This document shows positions 15,769 to 24,156 of a DNA stretch of 27,813 bases, in pieces. The position numbers and the translations under genes are program-made. Source of the stretch: Dictyoglomaceae bacterium (GTDB lineage Bacteria > Dictyoglomota > Dictyoglomia > Dictyoglomales > Dictyoglomaceae); contig JAPYWU010000003.1 in assembly GCA_028276205.1 (NCBI GenBank), positions 1 through 27,813 on the forward strand, read 5' to 3'. The notes beneath the pieces are model-generated. The model was not told the origin of the DNA, searched no databases, and was given only the letters and a program-made list of their open reading frames with translations. Position 1 is the first letter of the stretch. Each line of letters opens with the position of its first letter.

Positions 15769-17631
15769 ATGAAAAAGCTTTCTATTATATTGTTGTTTGT
15801 TTTAATGCTTTCACTGGTTGGTCAGACAGTAACATTTTCCCAGGTGCTTCCTAAGGTTCCTCGTAATGAAACTCTTATAGTAGATGCTCTTCATGGTAGA
15901 TTAGCAAATCCCAAGGATTTTAATTTCTGGAAACCAGGAGTATCAGTGGGTAATGGCGCTCAGCAGATGTTATTTGATGGGCTTTGGTATTTAGATCCAC
16001 AAACAAGAAAAGTAATTAATGCTTTAGCAGAATCTGAGCCGGTATACGAAAATAACTTTAAAAAGATGACAGTAAAATTAAGAAAAGGTATATACTGGAG
16101 TGATGGAAAGCCTTTTACTGCTGATGATGTTGTATTCACTGTAGATTATCTCATGAAACATCCAGGAATGTCTTATAGTGATGCCTTTAATAGATATGTA
16201 TCTAAGGTATATAAAAAGGATAACTATACAGTAGTATTTGAGCTAAAAGAATCAATTCCAGCTTTTCACTACTTATTTACCTCCATAGTCTATTCTACAT
16301 GTTATATTATGCCTAAACATGTGTTTGAAAAAGTAGAAGATCCTCTAAAATTTGAATTTAATCCACCTGTTTCTTTAGGACCATATGTATTAAAACAATA
16401 TGATCCCCAGGGTTATTGGTGGTTATTTGAAAGAAGAGCGGACTGGAGAAGAACCAGTGTTGGTCAATTATATGGTATGCCACAACCCAAGCATGTTCTT
16501 TTCATCTATTATGGACCAGATGAAAAGAAAGTAATGGCACAAGCACAGCATCAATTAGATCTTATTTTTGACTTAACTCCAGAGTCTTGGGAGATTTTGA
16601 GAAAGAGCAACCCATATTCAAGGATATGGTATAAAGATTTTCCATGGGCTTGGATGGATGATGTAAGAGCAAGAATAATGGCCATGAATTTAGAAAAGCC
16701 ACCCTTCAATAATAAAGATGTTAGATGGGCACTTACATTAGCAGTAGATATTGTAGATGTGGTAACATCTGGATTTGATGGTATTGCAAGAGTCAATCCT
16801 TTATGGATATGTGCAACAGAGTCTCTATTAAAGGAATATTATTTACCCTTAGAAAGCTGGTTAAAGGACTATGCTTTAGAGGATGGATTTAAGCCATGGG
16901 ATCCTACTGTACCAGATAGAGTTGTAGATTATGCAAAGAAGAGAGGCTATACTGTTACAGGCAATCCAAGAGAAATATTTGGTATTGGTTGGTGGAAATA
17001 TGCTCCAGATGAAGCAGAGAAACTCTTAGTAAAGAATGGATTTAAGAAGGTTGGAGGAAAATGGTACTTACCAGATGGTACCCCTTGGAAGATAACTATT
17101 ACTGCTCCAGCCAATTTTGAGATACATGCTACTAGACTTGCCTTTGCAGTGGCAGATCAATGGAGAAAGTTTGGTATAGATGTAAATGTAGAGACAGTAG
17201 AGGCAGGACCATTCTGGAATAAGTGGAATCTTGGAGATTTTGAGGTCGGTTCCTATTGGCAAGTACCTGCAACAGATTTCTATACCTTTGTACAAGGCTA
17301 TCATTCCAGATTCTATAAACCAACAGGAGAGGTTGCTACAGCAGGAAACCAGATTAGATGGAAGAATGCTAAATTAGATAAGCTTCTTGATGATTTGGTA
17401 AACTTACAACCAGAATCTCCAAAGGCAAAGGCAATAGTAACTGATATACTAAAGCTTTATGTAGAAGAAATGCCAGCACCAGTTTTCATAATTAATTTGA
17501 AGTTTAATTCTCAAGATCATTATTATTGGACAAACTTCCCAACATCCGACAATTCCTATATGGCACCTGTATGGTGGTGGGGTCAATTTAAGTTCATTTT
17601 ACCACAGATTAAACCAACTGGTAGAAAGTAA
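15769..17631 (+). CDS. Extracellular solute-binding protein family 5 (oligosaccharide/oligopeptide ABC transporter)
   Basis: This is the exported substrate-capture protein of an Opp/Dpp-type importer, 620 residues long. Residues 1-25 (MKKLSIILLFVLMLSLVGQT...) form a signal peptide with basic start and hydrophobic core. No lipobox cysteine is present, so it is not an obvious lipoprotein. The SBP_bac_5 features are visible: YWSDGKPFTADDVVFTVDY near residue 105, the SLGPYVLKQYD segment near 200, NLEKPPFNNKDVRWAL near 300, and a Trp-rich C terminus. The ATG at 15769 follows AAGGGGGAG by about seven bases; an in-frame TTG at 15751 is rejected since it would spoil the signal peptide. In thermophiles such as Thermotoga many family-5 binding proteins take sugars. 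With GH4 in the operon and a LacI regulator beside it, an oligosaccharide is the likelier ligand. A stem-loop after the gene separates it from the permeases. Confidence 0.9.
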   Translation: MKKLSIILLFVLMLSLVGQTVTFSQVLPKVPRNETLIVDALHGRLANPKDFNFWKPGVSVGNGAQQMLFDGLWYLDPQTRKVINALAESEPVYENNFKKMTVKLRKGIYWSDGKPFTADDVVFTVDYLMKHPGMSYSDAFNRYVSKVYKKDNYTVVFELKESIPAFHYLFTSIVYSTCYIMPKHVFEKVEDPLKFEFNPPVSLGPYVLKQYDPQGYWWLFERRADWRRTSVGQLYGMPQPKHVLFIYYGPDEKKVMAQAQHQLDLIFDLTPESWEILRKSNPYSRIWYKDFPWAWMDDVRARIMAMNLEKPPFNNKDVRWALTLAVDIVDVVTSGFDGIARVNPLWICATESLLKEYYLPLESWLKDYALEDGFKPWDPTVPDRVVDYAKKRGYTVTGNPREIFGIGWWKYAPDEAEKLLVKNGFKKVGGKWYLPDGTPWKITITAPANFEIHATRLAFAVADQWRKFGIDVNVETVEAGPFWNKWNLGDFEVGSYWQVPATDFYTFVQGYHSRFYKPTGEVATAGNQIRWKNAKLDKLLDDLVNLQPESPKAKAIVTDILKLYVEEMPAPVFIINLKFNSQDHYYWTNFPTSDNSYMAPVWWWGQFKFILPQIKPTGRK

Positions 17632-17641
17632 TAAGATATAT

Positions 17642-17680
17642 AATGGGGTTTCCCCTTCAGTATGAGGGGGAAACCCCATT
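17642..17680 (+). terminator. Strong intra-operon hairpin after binding-protein gene
   Basis: The arms 17642-17658 and 17664-17680 pair over 17 positions with one G-U, enclosing the loop AGTAT. Only a short run of T follows (ATTTTAG). It starts ten bases after the binding-protein stop and ends before the first permease. It is thus either a leaky terminator or an mRNA-stabilising hairpin that would raise binding-protein output above that of the permeases. Confidence 0.7.
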
Positions 17681-17706
17681 ATTTTAGGGAGGGAGAAATA
17701 TAAAAA

Positions 17707-18717
17707 ATGAATTTATTAAAAAGATATATAATTCCCAGATTGATTCAATATTTTATTGTAATATTTATTGGTGTAACTGTAGTATTTTTAGTACCAAGAT
17801 TTACCCCTTTAGACCCTGTAGTAACAGTACTTAATAGGATGACGTCTTATGGTGCTCAGTATCTTGATCCTTCTGCTATAGAAAAATTGAAAGAAACAAT
17901 GATGGAATTATATGGATTAAAGGGCAGTATATGGGAACAATATTTAAATTTCTGGAAGAGATTATTTAAAGGAGATTTTGGACCTTCTTTATCTATTTTC
18001 CCAACTCCTGTAATATCAATAATAGCAAATTCATTACCATGGACTGCAGGTCTTTTAGTTGTGGTGGCAATTCTTTCTTGGATAATAGGAAATATCCTTG
18101 GAGGAATTGCAGGATATTATGCGGATAGAAGATGGTCCAAGGTTATGTCTATAGTAGCCATGTCTATTTATCCAATTCCCTATTATATTATGGCATTGGT
18201 ACTTTTAATTCTTTTTGCTTATATTTTTCCTATTTTCCCGATGGTTGGAGGATATAGTATAGGTTTAACACCTTCCTTTTCCTTAGAATTTATATTCAAT
18301 GTGATCAAACATGCTTTTTTGCCAGCTTTATCTCTTATTTTAATAGGTATTGGTTGGTGGTTTTTAAGTATGCGATCTTTAACCTCTACTATAGTGGCTG
18401 AAGATTTCGTGACCTATGCTGAAGTTATGGGAATTCCTTCTCGAAAAATACTTTTTCAATATGTGATGAGAAATGGTTTACTACCCCAGATAACAAATTT
18501 AGCATTACAAATTGGTGGTATTTTTAGCGGATCTTTGATAACCGAGACTGTTTTTTCTTATCCTGGTTTGGGACAACTCCTTTATATGGCTATAAATAAT
18601 GGTGATTTTAATTTAATCATGGGAATAGCTGTACTTTCCATAATAGGAATAGCTACTTCGGCACTATTAATTGATTTGTTATATCCTCTTTTTGATCCTC
18701 GTGTACGTTACAGATAA
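17707..18717 (+). CDS. ABC transporter permease, DppB/OppB type
   Basis: This is the first inner-membrane channel subunit of the importer, 336 residues. It has an N-terminal membrane helix, a long extracytoplasmic stretch (about 35-100), and then five more hydrophobic segments, as is usual for the BPD_transp_1 fold with the OppB-type N-terminal domain. The cytoplasmic coupling loop is seen as EDFVTYAEVMGIPSRKILFQYVMRN with GLLPQ after it, the usual EAA-like site contacting the ATPases. GGAGGGAG lies 11 bases upstream. It follows the binding-protein hairpin and precedes the second permease by 17 bases. Confidence 0.93.
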   Translation: MNLLKRYIIPRLIQYFIVIFIGVTVVFLVPRFTPLDPVVTVLNRMTSYGAQYLDPSAIEKLKETMMELYGLKGSIWEQYLNFWKRLFKGDFGPSLSIFPTPVISIIANSLPWTAGLLVVVAILSWIIGNILGGIAGYYADRRWSKVMSIVAMSIYPIPYYIMALVLLILFAYIFPIFPMVGGYSIGLTPSFSLEFIFNVIKHAFLPALSLILIGIGWWFLSMRSLTSTIVAEDFVTYAEVMGIPSRKILFQYVMRNGLLPQITNLALQIGGIFSGSLITETVFSYPGLGQLLYMAINNGDFNLIMGIAVLSIIGIATSALLIDLLYPLFDPRVRYR

Positions 18718-18734
18718 GGAGGAAAGATATAGAT

Positions 18735-19613
18735 ATGTTTATGATAATAAGGGATTTATATAGAAGCGATAAAAAATTTGCTTTCGGTTTTACAGTTATA
18801 TGTTTATTAATATTTTTAGCCTTACTTTCTTTTGTTTCTCCTTATGATCCAAAATTGTGGAATGTGGTTCCTAAAAATCGACCCCCCTCTTTACATTATA
18901 TCTTAGGTACAAATTCTATGGGACAAGATATATTTTGGAATTTAACACATGCTATAAAAAATTCAGTATTCTTGGGATCTCTTACTGCGGTTATATCTAT
19001 TTTTATAGGTACTTTTGTAGGGCTTCTCTCTGGATATAGAGGCGGGGGTTTAGATAGATTTTTAATGTCTGTAAATGATAGTTTTATTGTTATTCCAAGT
19101 TTACCTATTCTTATTCTTATATCTTCCATAATAAAACAACATATTAATCTTATCCTTATTGCCTTTATACTTGCTTTATTTTCTTGGCCTTGGGGAGGAA
19201 GACAGGTAAGAGCTATAGTTTTAGGCCTTAGAGAGAGGGAATTTACTTACATGGCTAATTTTTCTGGAATGAATACTTTTCAAATTATTTTGACAGAACA
19301 TCTTCCCTTTGTAATACCATGGGTTATGGCAAACTTTATAAATACAATTTTATGGGCAATAGGAATGGAAACAACTCTTGCTATTTTTGGTCTTTCAAGT
19401 TTAGAGACACCCACTATAGGAACTACAATTTATTGGGCACTACAATATCAAGCATTGTTGAGGGGAATATGGTGGTGGATTTTTACCCCTGTAATTTTAG
19501 CTATACTTCTTTTTGTGGCACTATATACTCTCTCGGTAAGTATTAGTAATTATCTTGATCCTCGAACTAGAATTCAAAGAATGAGGATGAAAGAAGGAGG
19601 CTCAGAGGCTTAA
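18735..19613 (+). CDS. ABC transporter permease, DppC/OppC type
   Basis: This is the second channel subunit, 292 residues, with an N-terminal helix and five further membrane segments. Seen: the OppC-like N-terminal tail (FVSPYDPKLWN), GTNSMGQDIFWNLTHAIKNS after the first helix, and the coupling loop REREFTYMANFSGMNTFQIILTEHL. AAGGAGG lies 12 bases before the ATG at 18735; an ATG six bases on is less well placed. Its stop codon shares one base with the ATG of the next gene, consistent with coupled translation in the same operon. Confidence 0.92.
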   Translation: MFMIIRDLYRSDKKFAFGFTVICLLIFLALLSFVSPYDPKLWNVVPKNRPPSLHYILGTNSMGQDIFWNLTHAIKNSVFLGSLTAVISIFIGTFVGLLSGYRGGGLDRFLMSVNDSFIVIPSLPILILISSIIKQHINLILIAFILALFSWPWGGRQVRAIVLGLREREFTYMANFSGMNTFQIILTEHLPFVIPWVMANFINTILWAIGMETTLAIFGLSSLETPTIGTTIYWALQYQALLRGIWWWIFTPVILAILLFVALYTLSVSISNYLDPRTRIQRMRMKEGGSEA

Positions 19614-20605
19614 TGTATGCATTAAAAGTTGAAAATCTAAAGGCTTATTATATTACTTCTTTGTATGGAATTGAAAGAAAGGTTAGGGCTGTAGATAATG
19701 TGAGTTTTCAGGTTATGGAGAACGAAATTTTGGGAATAGCTGGTGAATCTGGATGTGGTAAAAGCACCCTATTAAAAACTCTCATTGGTCTTATTAAGCC
19801 TCCTCTAAGCGTTATAGGTGGAGAAATATATTATAAATATGATGGCAAAGAAGTAAATATATTAAAAAGTTCCAGTGATTTAAAAGAATTGAAATGGAAA
19901 GTTTTTTCCTATGTACCTCAAGGCTCAATGAATGTACTAAATCCAACACGAAAAATTATAAAGACCTTTGAAGATGTAATAAAAGTACATCTTAACGTCA
20001 CAAATAACGATGAAATTAGAAATATGGTGGGAGAGCATTTAAAAAGCTTAGGGCTTCCTTTGGAAGTTCTGAATTCATTCCCTCATCAACTTTCAGGAGG
20101 TATGCGGCAGAGAGTTACTATAGCCCTTGCTACTATTCTTAAACCTAAGGTGATTATAACTGATGAGGCAACTACTGCCTTAGATGTAGTAGTACAAAGA
20201 GGAGTAATCCAACTTTTAAAAAGGATACAATCAGAATTTAAAAATTCAATAATCATGGTAACTCATGATATGGGTGTTCATGCTAATATGGCTGATAGAA
20301 TAATTATCATGTATGCAGGTAAATTGGTGGAAATAGGAAGTGCGAAGGATATTTTTAAAAATCCCTTACATCCTTATACAAGATATCTTATAGAATCTCT
20401 TCCTAAGATAGGAGATAAAACAATAAGAAGAAGTGTTCCAGGAGCTCCCCCGTCTCTTTTAAATCCTCCATCAGGTTGTAGATTTCATCCCCGTTGTCCC
20501 TATGCAATGAATGAATGTAAAGAGATGGTACCAGATCTAATAGAGGTTGAAAAAGGGCATAAAGTAGCTTGTTTTCTTCATGGCAAGGAGGTTGAAAAAG
20601 TATGA
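19613..20605 (+). CDS. ABC transporter ATPase, DppD/OppD type
   Basis: This is one of two ATPases that power the importer, 330 residues. Seen: Walker A GESGCGKST (near 44-52), signature LSGGMRQRV (about 160-168), Walker B VIITDEATTALD and the switch His in MVTHDM. The C-terminal oligopeptide-transporter extension carries Cys residues (CRFHPRC...C...C) of the kind that bind an iron-sulfur cluster in some DppD proteins. It overlaps both neighbours, by one base upstream and four bases (ATGA) downstream. It acts as a heterodimer with the next protein. Confidence 0.94.
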   Translation: MYALKVENLKAYYITSLYGIERKVRAVDNVSFQVMENEILGIAGESGCGKSTLLKTLIGLIKPPLSVIGGEIYYKYDGKEVNILKSSSDLKELKWKVFSYVPQGSMNVLNPTRKIIKTFEDVIKVHLNVTNNDEIRNMVGEHLKSLGLPLEVLNSFPHQLSGGMRQRVTIALATILKPKVIITDEATTALDVVVQRGVIQLLKRIQSEFKNSIIMVTHDMGVHANMADRIIIMYAGKLVEIGSAKDIFKNPLHPYTRYLIESLPKIGDKTIRRSVPGAPPSLLNPPSGCRFHPRCPYAMNECKEMVPDLIEVEKGHKVACFLHGKEVEKV

Positions 20606-21582
20606 TAGAACAAGATTTCTTGTTATACGTTAAAGATTTGACTAAGGTATTTATTATTGGGGGAAGATTTTTAGGAGTAAAATTGGTTGCAGTCAATAAG
20701 GAAAGTTTCTCTTTACCTTTAAATAAACCTGAGATATTTACCATTGCAGGAGAAACAGGTTCTGGAAAAACTACTTTGGCTCGTATGATATTGGGTTTAA
20801 TTGAACCAACTTCTGGTGAAATTTATTATAAAGGGGAAAAAATAACAGACTTAAATTATAAAAAGAATAGGCTTAAATTTATGAGAGAAGTTCAACCCAT
20901 ATTCCAAAATCCCTTTGAGGCCTTTAATCCTTTAAAGAGAGTAGATTCTTATCTTTTTAATACCGCTATTAATTTTGGTTTTGCTCAAAATAGACAAGAA
21001 GCAATGGAGGTGATAGATAGGAGCTTACAGGCAGTAGGTTTAAGTTTAAAAGAGATAGAAAAAAGATATCCTCATGAACTTTCTGGAGGTCAACTTCAAA
21101 GAGTATCTATCGCAAGAGCTCTAATTACAACCCCATCTCTTCTTGTGGCTGATGAGCCAGTCTCTATGGTTGATGCTTCTTTAAGAATGTCTATAGTTAA
21201 CCTATTTAAGGATCTTAAAGAAAAGTACGGAGTTTCGGTATTATATATAACTCATGATTTGACTACCGCCTATTATATAAGTGACAGAATTGCCATAATG
21301 TATAGAGGAAATATTGTGGAAATGGGACCTGTAGAAAAAGTTATGCTTAAACCATTGCATCCATATACCAAACTTCTCATTGAATCAGTACCAGAACCAG
21401 ATATTGATAAACGTTGGCAAGGTGAGATAAAACTTTCTGCTCAGGAGGTTAAAGAATTTTCAAAGCTTGGCTGTAAGTTTTCAGATCGTTGTGAGGATGC
21501 AAAGGATATATGTTTTAAGGAAGAACCTAAGAAGATTTTTGTGGATGATCGTTGGATAATGTGTCATAGATATATTTCTTAA
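20602..21582 (+). CDS. ABC transporter ATPase, DppF/OppF type
   Basis: This is the partner ATPase of the importer, 326 residues. Seen: Walker A GETGSGKTT (near 50-58), signature LSGGQLQRV, Walker B LLVADEPVSMVD and the switch His in YITHDL. The C terminus has the same extension with four Cys (GCKFSDRCEDAKDIC then IMC), which could hold a metal cluster. It starts within the ATGA overlap with the DppD-type gene. The downstream GH4 gene follows after a 25-base gap with its own strong ribosome site, AAGGAGG. Confidence 0.94.
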   Translation: MIEQDFLLYVKDLTKVFIIGGRFLGVKLVAVNKESFSLPLNKPEIFTIAGETGSGKTTLARMILGLIEPTSGEIYYKGEKITDLNYKKNRLKFMREVQPIFQNPFEAFNPLKRVDSYLFNTAINFGFAQNRQEAMEVIDRSLQAVGLSLKEIEKRYPHELSGGQLQRVSIARALITTPSLLVADEPVSMVDASLRMSIVNLFKDLKEKYGVSVLYITHDLTTAYYISDRIAIMYRGNIVEMGPVEKVMLKPLHPYTKLLIESVPEPDIDKRWQGEIKLSAQEVKEFSKLGCKFSDRCEDAKDICFKEEPKKIFVDDRWIMCHRYIS

Positions 21583-21607
21583 AAAATCATATTAAGGAGG
21601 TAGGTTT

Positions 21608-22966
21608 ATGGTGAAAATAGCTATAATTGGTGCTGGTAGTGTAGCCTTTTCTATGAAACTTATTCAGGACCTTAATTATTATAAGGATCTTTCTGGAAGT
21701 ACTGTAACTTTTATGGATATTAATGAGGATAGGCTTGATCTTGTTTATTCCTTGGCTGATAAATATAGAAAAGAGGCTGGTACTAATTTAAAACTTGAAA
21801 AGACTACAGATAGGAAAAAAGCTTTGGATGGGGCTGATTTCGTAATAAATACTGTTAAAATAGGCGGATACCATAATATGGAAAAGGAAAGAGAAATAGC
21901 TGAAAGTTTAGGTTATTACAGAGGTGTGGATGATAGAGTGAGTGATTACTATGGTGGTTTTGCTGCTTATGAACAATTAAAATTTGTAAGAGAGTTGGTA
22001 AAAGAGGTAGAAAAATTAGCTCCTAATGCCTGGTATATGCAAGTTTCTAATCCTGTTTTTGAGAGTACAAATTTGGCTTTAAGAGAGTCTGGCCTTAAGG
22101 TGGTGGGTTTTTGTCATGGATATTTAGAACTTTTTCATTTGGTGAGGGCTTTAGGTTTGGATCCTAAGGATATAGAAGAGCAAGTAGCAGGCTTCAATCA
22201 CTGTATCTTCTTGACGAAATTTAAGTATAAGGGTCAAGATGCCTATCCATTAATAGATAAATGGATAGAGGAAGAAGCGCCAAAGATTTGGAATTCTTAT
22301 GATTATATGATATCTCCTTGGGAATATACCCAACTATCTCCTGCAAGTGTAGAAATGTATAGACTTTATGGGTTATTCCCAATTGGAGATACCCCAAGAA
22401 GTGTTTCACCTTGGTGGTTTCATACAAGTCTAAATGAGAAAAAGAAATGGTTCCCAGCAGGAGGTCCGGACTCTGAAATAGGATGGACCATGTATCTCTA
22501 TGGCTTAAAGCTTAGATTGCAACAAATGGAGAGATTGGCAAGAGATCCTAATGTCTCAGTAGTAAAGGAATTACCAATGGAAGAAAGTATGGAATCTATA
22601 ATACCTTTTGTTGATGCAATAGTAAACAATAACAGAAGAAGATTGGTTATAAATGTACCAAATAACGGGGCTATTCCTGGTATCCCTGATGATGTGATTG
22701 TGGAGATACCAGTGTATGTGGATAAGAATGGAATTGAAAGAGAAAAGATTGAGAAAATTCCATCTCGTTTAATGCTTTATGTATTAATACCAAGATGGTT
22801 AAGAATGGAAAGAATACTTCAAGCCTTCCGTGAAGGTGATAGAAAGAGTCTACTTCTTATGATTATGGATGATCCAAGAACTCAAAGTTTTGAACAAGGA
22901 AAGAATCTTGTTGAAACTCTTCTCTCCCAAACTTGGAATGAAGAGATGAATAAGCATTATAAATAA
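21608..22966 (+). CDS. GH4-family glycosidase, probable alpha-glucuronidase
   Basis: This is an NAD+- and Mn2+-dependent glycosidase of 452 residues, acting in the cytoplasm by an oxidation-elimination route. Seen: the Rossmann start IAIIGAGSVAFS (residues 4-15), acidic D37 after strand 2, N148-P149 in VSNPV, the metal-site motif C169-H170-G171-Y172, and N197-H198 in GFNHC. The 29-residue spacing between Cys169 and His198 matches what I recall for the Mn ligands of Thermotoga AglA. By family knowledge CHG-type motifs mark alpha-glucuronidases, whereas alpha-galactosidases carry CHSV and phospho-glycosidases have CDMP or CN(I/V)P. I therefore infer glucuronide cleavage, but alpha-glucosidase is the alternative. 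It is the last gene of the transporter operon and would cleave what that system imports. Strong ribosome site AAGGAGG is seven to eight bases upstream. A terminator follows at once. Confidence 0.9.
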   Translation: MVKIAIIGAGSVAFSMKLIQDLNYYKDLSGSTVTFMDINEDRLDLVYSLADKYRKEAGTNLKLEKTTDRKKALDGADFVINTVKIGGYHNMEKEREIAESLGYYRGVDDRVSDYYGGFAAYEQLKFVRELVKEVEKLAPNAWYMQVSNPVFESTNLALRESGLKVVGFCHGYLELFHLVRALGLDPKDIEEQVAGFNHCIFLTKFKYKGQDAYPLIDKWIEEEAPKIWNSYDYMISPWEYTQLSPASVEMYRLYGLFPIGDTPRSVSPWWFHTSLNEKKKWFPAGGPDSEIGWTMYLYGLKLRLQQMERLARDPNVSVVKELPMEESMESIIPFVDAIVNNNRRRLVINVPNNGAIPGIPDDVIVEIPVYVDKNGIEREKIEKIPSRLMLYVLIPRWLRMERILQAFREGDRKSLLLMIMDDPRTQSFEQGKNLVETLLSQTWNEEMNKHYK

Positions 22967-22972
22967 AAAATA

Positions 22973-23000
22973 GGGGGGAGTAAAATCCCCCCATTTTTTT
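22973..23000 (+). terminator. Rho-independent terminator of the transporter / GH4 operon
   Basis: GGGGGGA (22973-22979) pairs with TCCCCCC (22986-22992) across the loop GTAAAA. An A and seven T follow (22994-23000), and a mirrored A run precedes the stem. It begins seven bases after the GH4 stop and is the strongest terminator in the window. Confidence 0.92.
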
Positions 23001-23006
23001 AACTTA

Positions 23007-23015
23007 TGTTATAAT
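23007..23015 (+). promoter_or_regulatory. Extended -10 promoter giving a probable leaderless mRNA
   Basis: TGTTATAAT is a perfect extended -10 box (TGn-TATAAT). Seven bases separate it from the ATG at 23023, so transcription would begin at or one base before the start codon. There is no -35 match, because the terminator occupies that place, and no Shine-Dalgarno. Confidence 0.65.
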
Positions 23016-23022
23016 CTATCTT

Positions 23023-24156
23023 ATGAGAATAGAAGAGATATTATATATATTTGGATTTCTTTTGGGAATGGGTGGGGGGACATTTGGATTTATCATATAT
23101 TTTTTCTCTCGCATTCCCAAAATTAGAAAGATTAGTTTTAAAGACATAGATTCAATCTTAATCTTTTTTATCATCTCTTTTTTTCTATCCTCTTTATTTT
23201 CTCCTTTTATGGAATTTTCATTAGTAAATTTTTTAGTATTGTTATTTTTGGTTTTATGCTACCTGTTATTAACGAAGGAAAATCTTTCTCCTTTATTAAT
23301 TGATAAAGTATTAGACTACTTTATTTTTGGTGCTACCCTACTTGCTTTTTCTGGAATAAATATATTTTTTTATAAAGGTATATTTGCAGAGACTCCTATT
23401 TTAAGTAAAAATGGTTTAGGTACTGTTTTAGCTACTACTATTCCCTTAGTACAATTAAAAATGTTTTCTTCTAATAATAAACTATGGTATTTTATATCTT
23501 TAGTTATTCTTATCACTGGTCTTATCCTTAGTATGTCTCAGGGGGCAATTTTAGGGTTAATTTTGGCTGAGATCTTAATCTTTATTTTAGGGGATATAAA
23601 GGTTAAAAGACAGATCTTTTATATAAGTATAATAACACTGTCAATTTTATCATTTTTTCTTATAAGATCTATTTGGGTAAAGGACAATTTATTTTCCTTT
23701 TTCTTGACAAGAGTTGATCCATATTCAAATTCAAAAACCCAAAGAATCTATATATGGAAATCTGCATGTAAAATGTTTTTAGATCATCCTATTTTTGGGG
23801 TAGGTTTTTCTGCTTTTAGTAAAGTGTATCCTTATTATAGGTTGCCTCAAGCTATAGAAGAAAATATGTCTTTTGCTCATAATCTTCCTCTGAATCTTCT
23901 TGCAGAAACTGGTATATTGGGCTTTATATCTTTTTCTTTATTTGTCTTTCAAATTTTTTATTGGGGGATAAAGGCTTATTTAAGAGATAGAGATTTTCTT
24001 TCTTTAGCTGTTCTGGGTGGGTTTACAGCATATATGGGGCATCAGTTTTTTGATGGTACTATGTGGTCGCTACATCTTGGAATTATATTTTTCTTCTTTG
24101 GATCTATTTTAAAGAGGTTATATGAAAAGGATACTTTTTCTTCTTCCCTATTTTAA
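23023..24156 (+). CDS. O-antigen ligase/polymerase-like integral membrane protein (Wzy_C)
   Basis: This polytopic membrane protein of 377 residues has about ten hydrophobic segments. It carries the Wzy_C-type signature around residues 245-300: R-x-x-x-W, then MFLDHPIFGVGFSAF, Y-P-x-Y-x-x-P, AHNLPLN and LAETGILGF. Such proteins ligate or polymerise lipid-linked glycans at the outer face of the membrane. Ligase and polymerase cannot be separated by sequence. A GT4 gene overlaps its 3' end by 35 bases and a GT2 gene follows on the other strand, which supports a glycan role. The ATG at 23023 is taken because it sits seven bases from an extended -10. An internal start is possible but no ribosome site supports one. 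Confidence 0.82.
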   Translation: MRIEEILYIFGFLLGMGGGTFGFIIYFFSRIPKIRKISFKDIDSILIFFIISFFLSSLFSPFMEFSLVNFLVLLFLVLCYLLLTKENLSPLLIDKVLDYFIFGATLLAFSGINIFFYKGIFAETPILSKNGLGTVLATTIPLVQLKMFSSNNKLWYFISLVILITGLILSMSQGAILGLILAEILIFILGDIKVKRQIFYISIITLSILSFFLIRSIWVKDNLFSFFLTRVDPYSNSKTQRIYIWKSACKMFLDHPIFGVGFSAFSKVYPYYRLPQAIEENMSFAHNLPLNLLAETGILGFISFSLFVFQIFYWGIKAYLRDRDFLSLAVLGGFTAYMGHQFFDGTMWSLHLGIIFFFFGSILKRLYEKDTFSSSLF

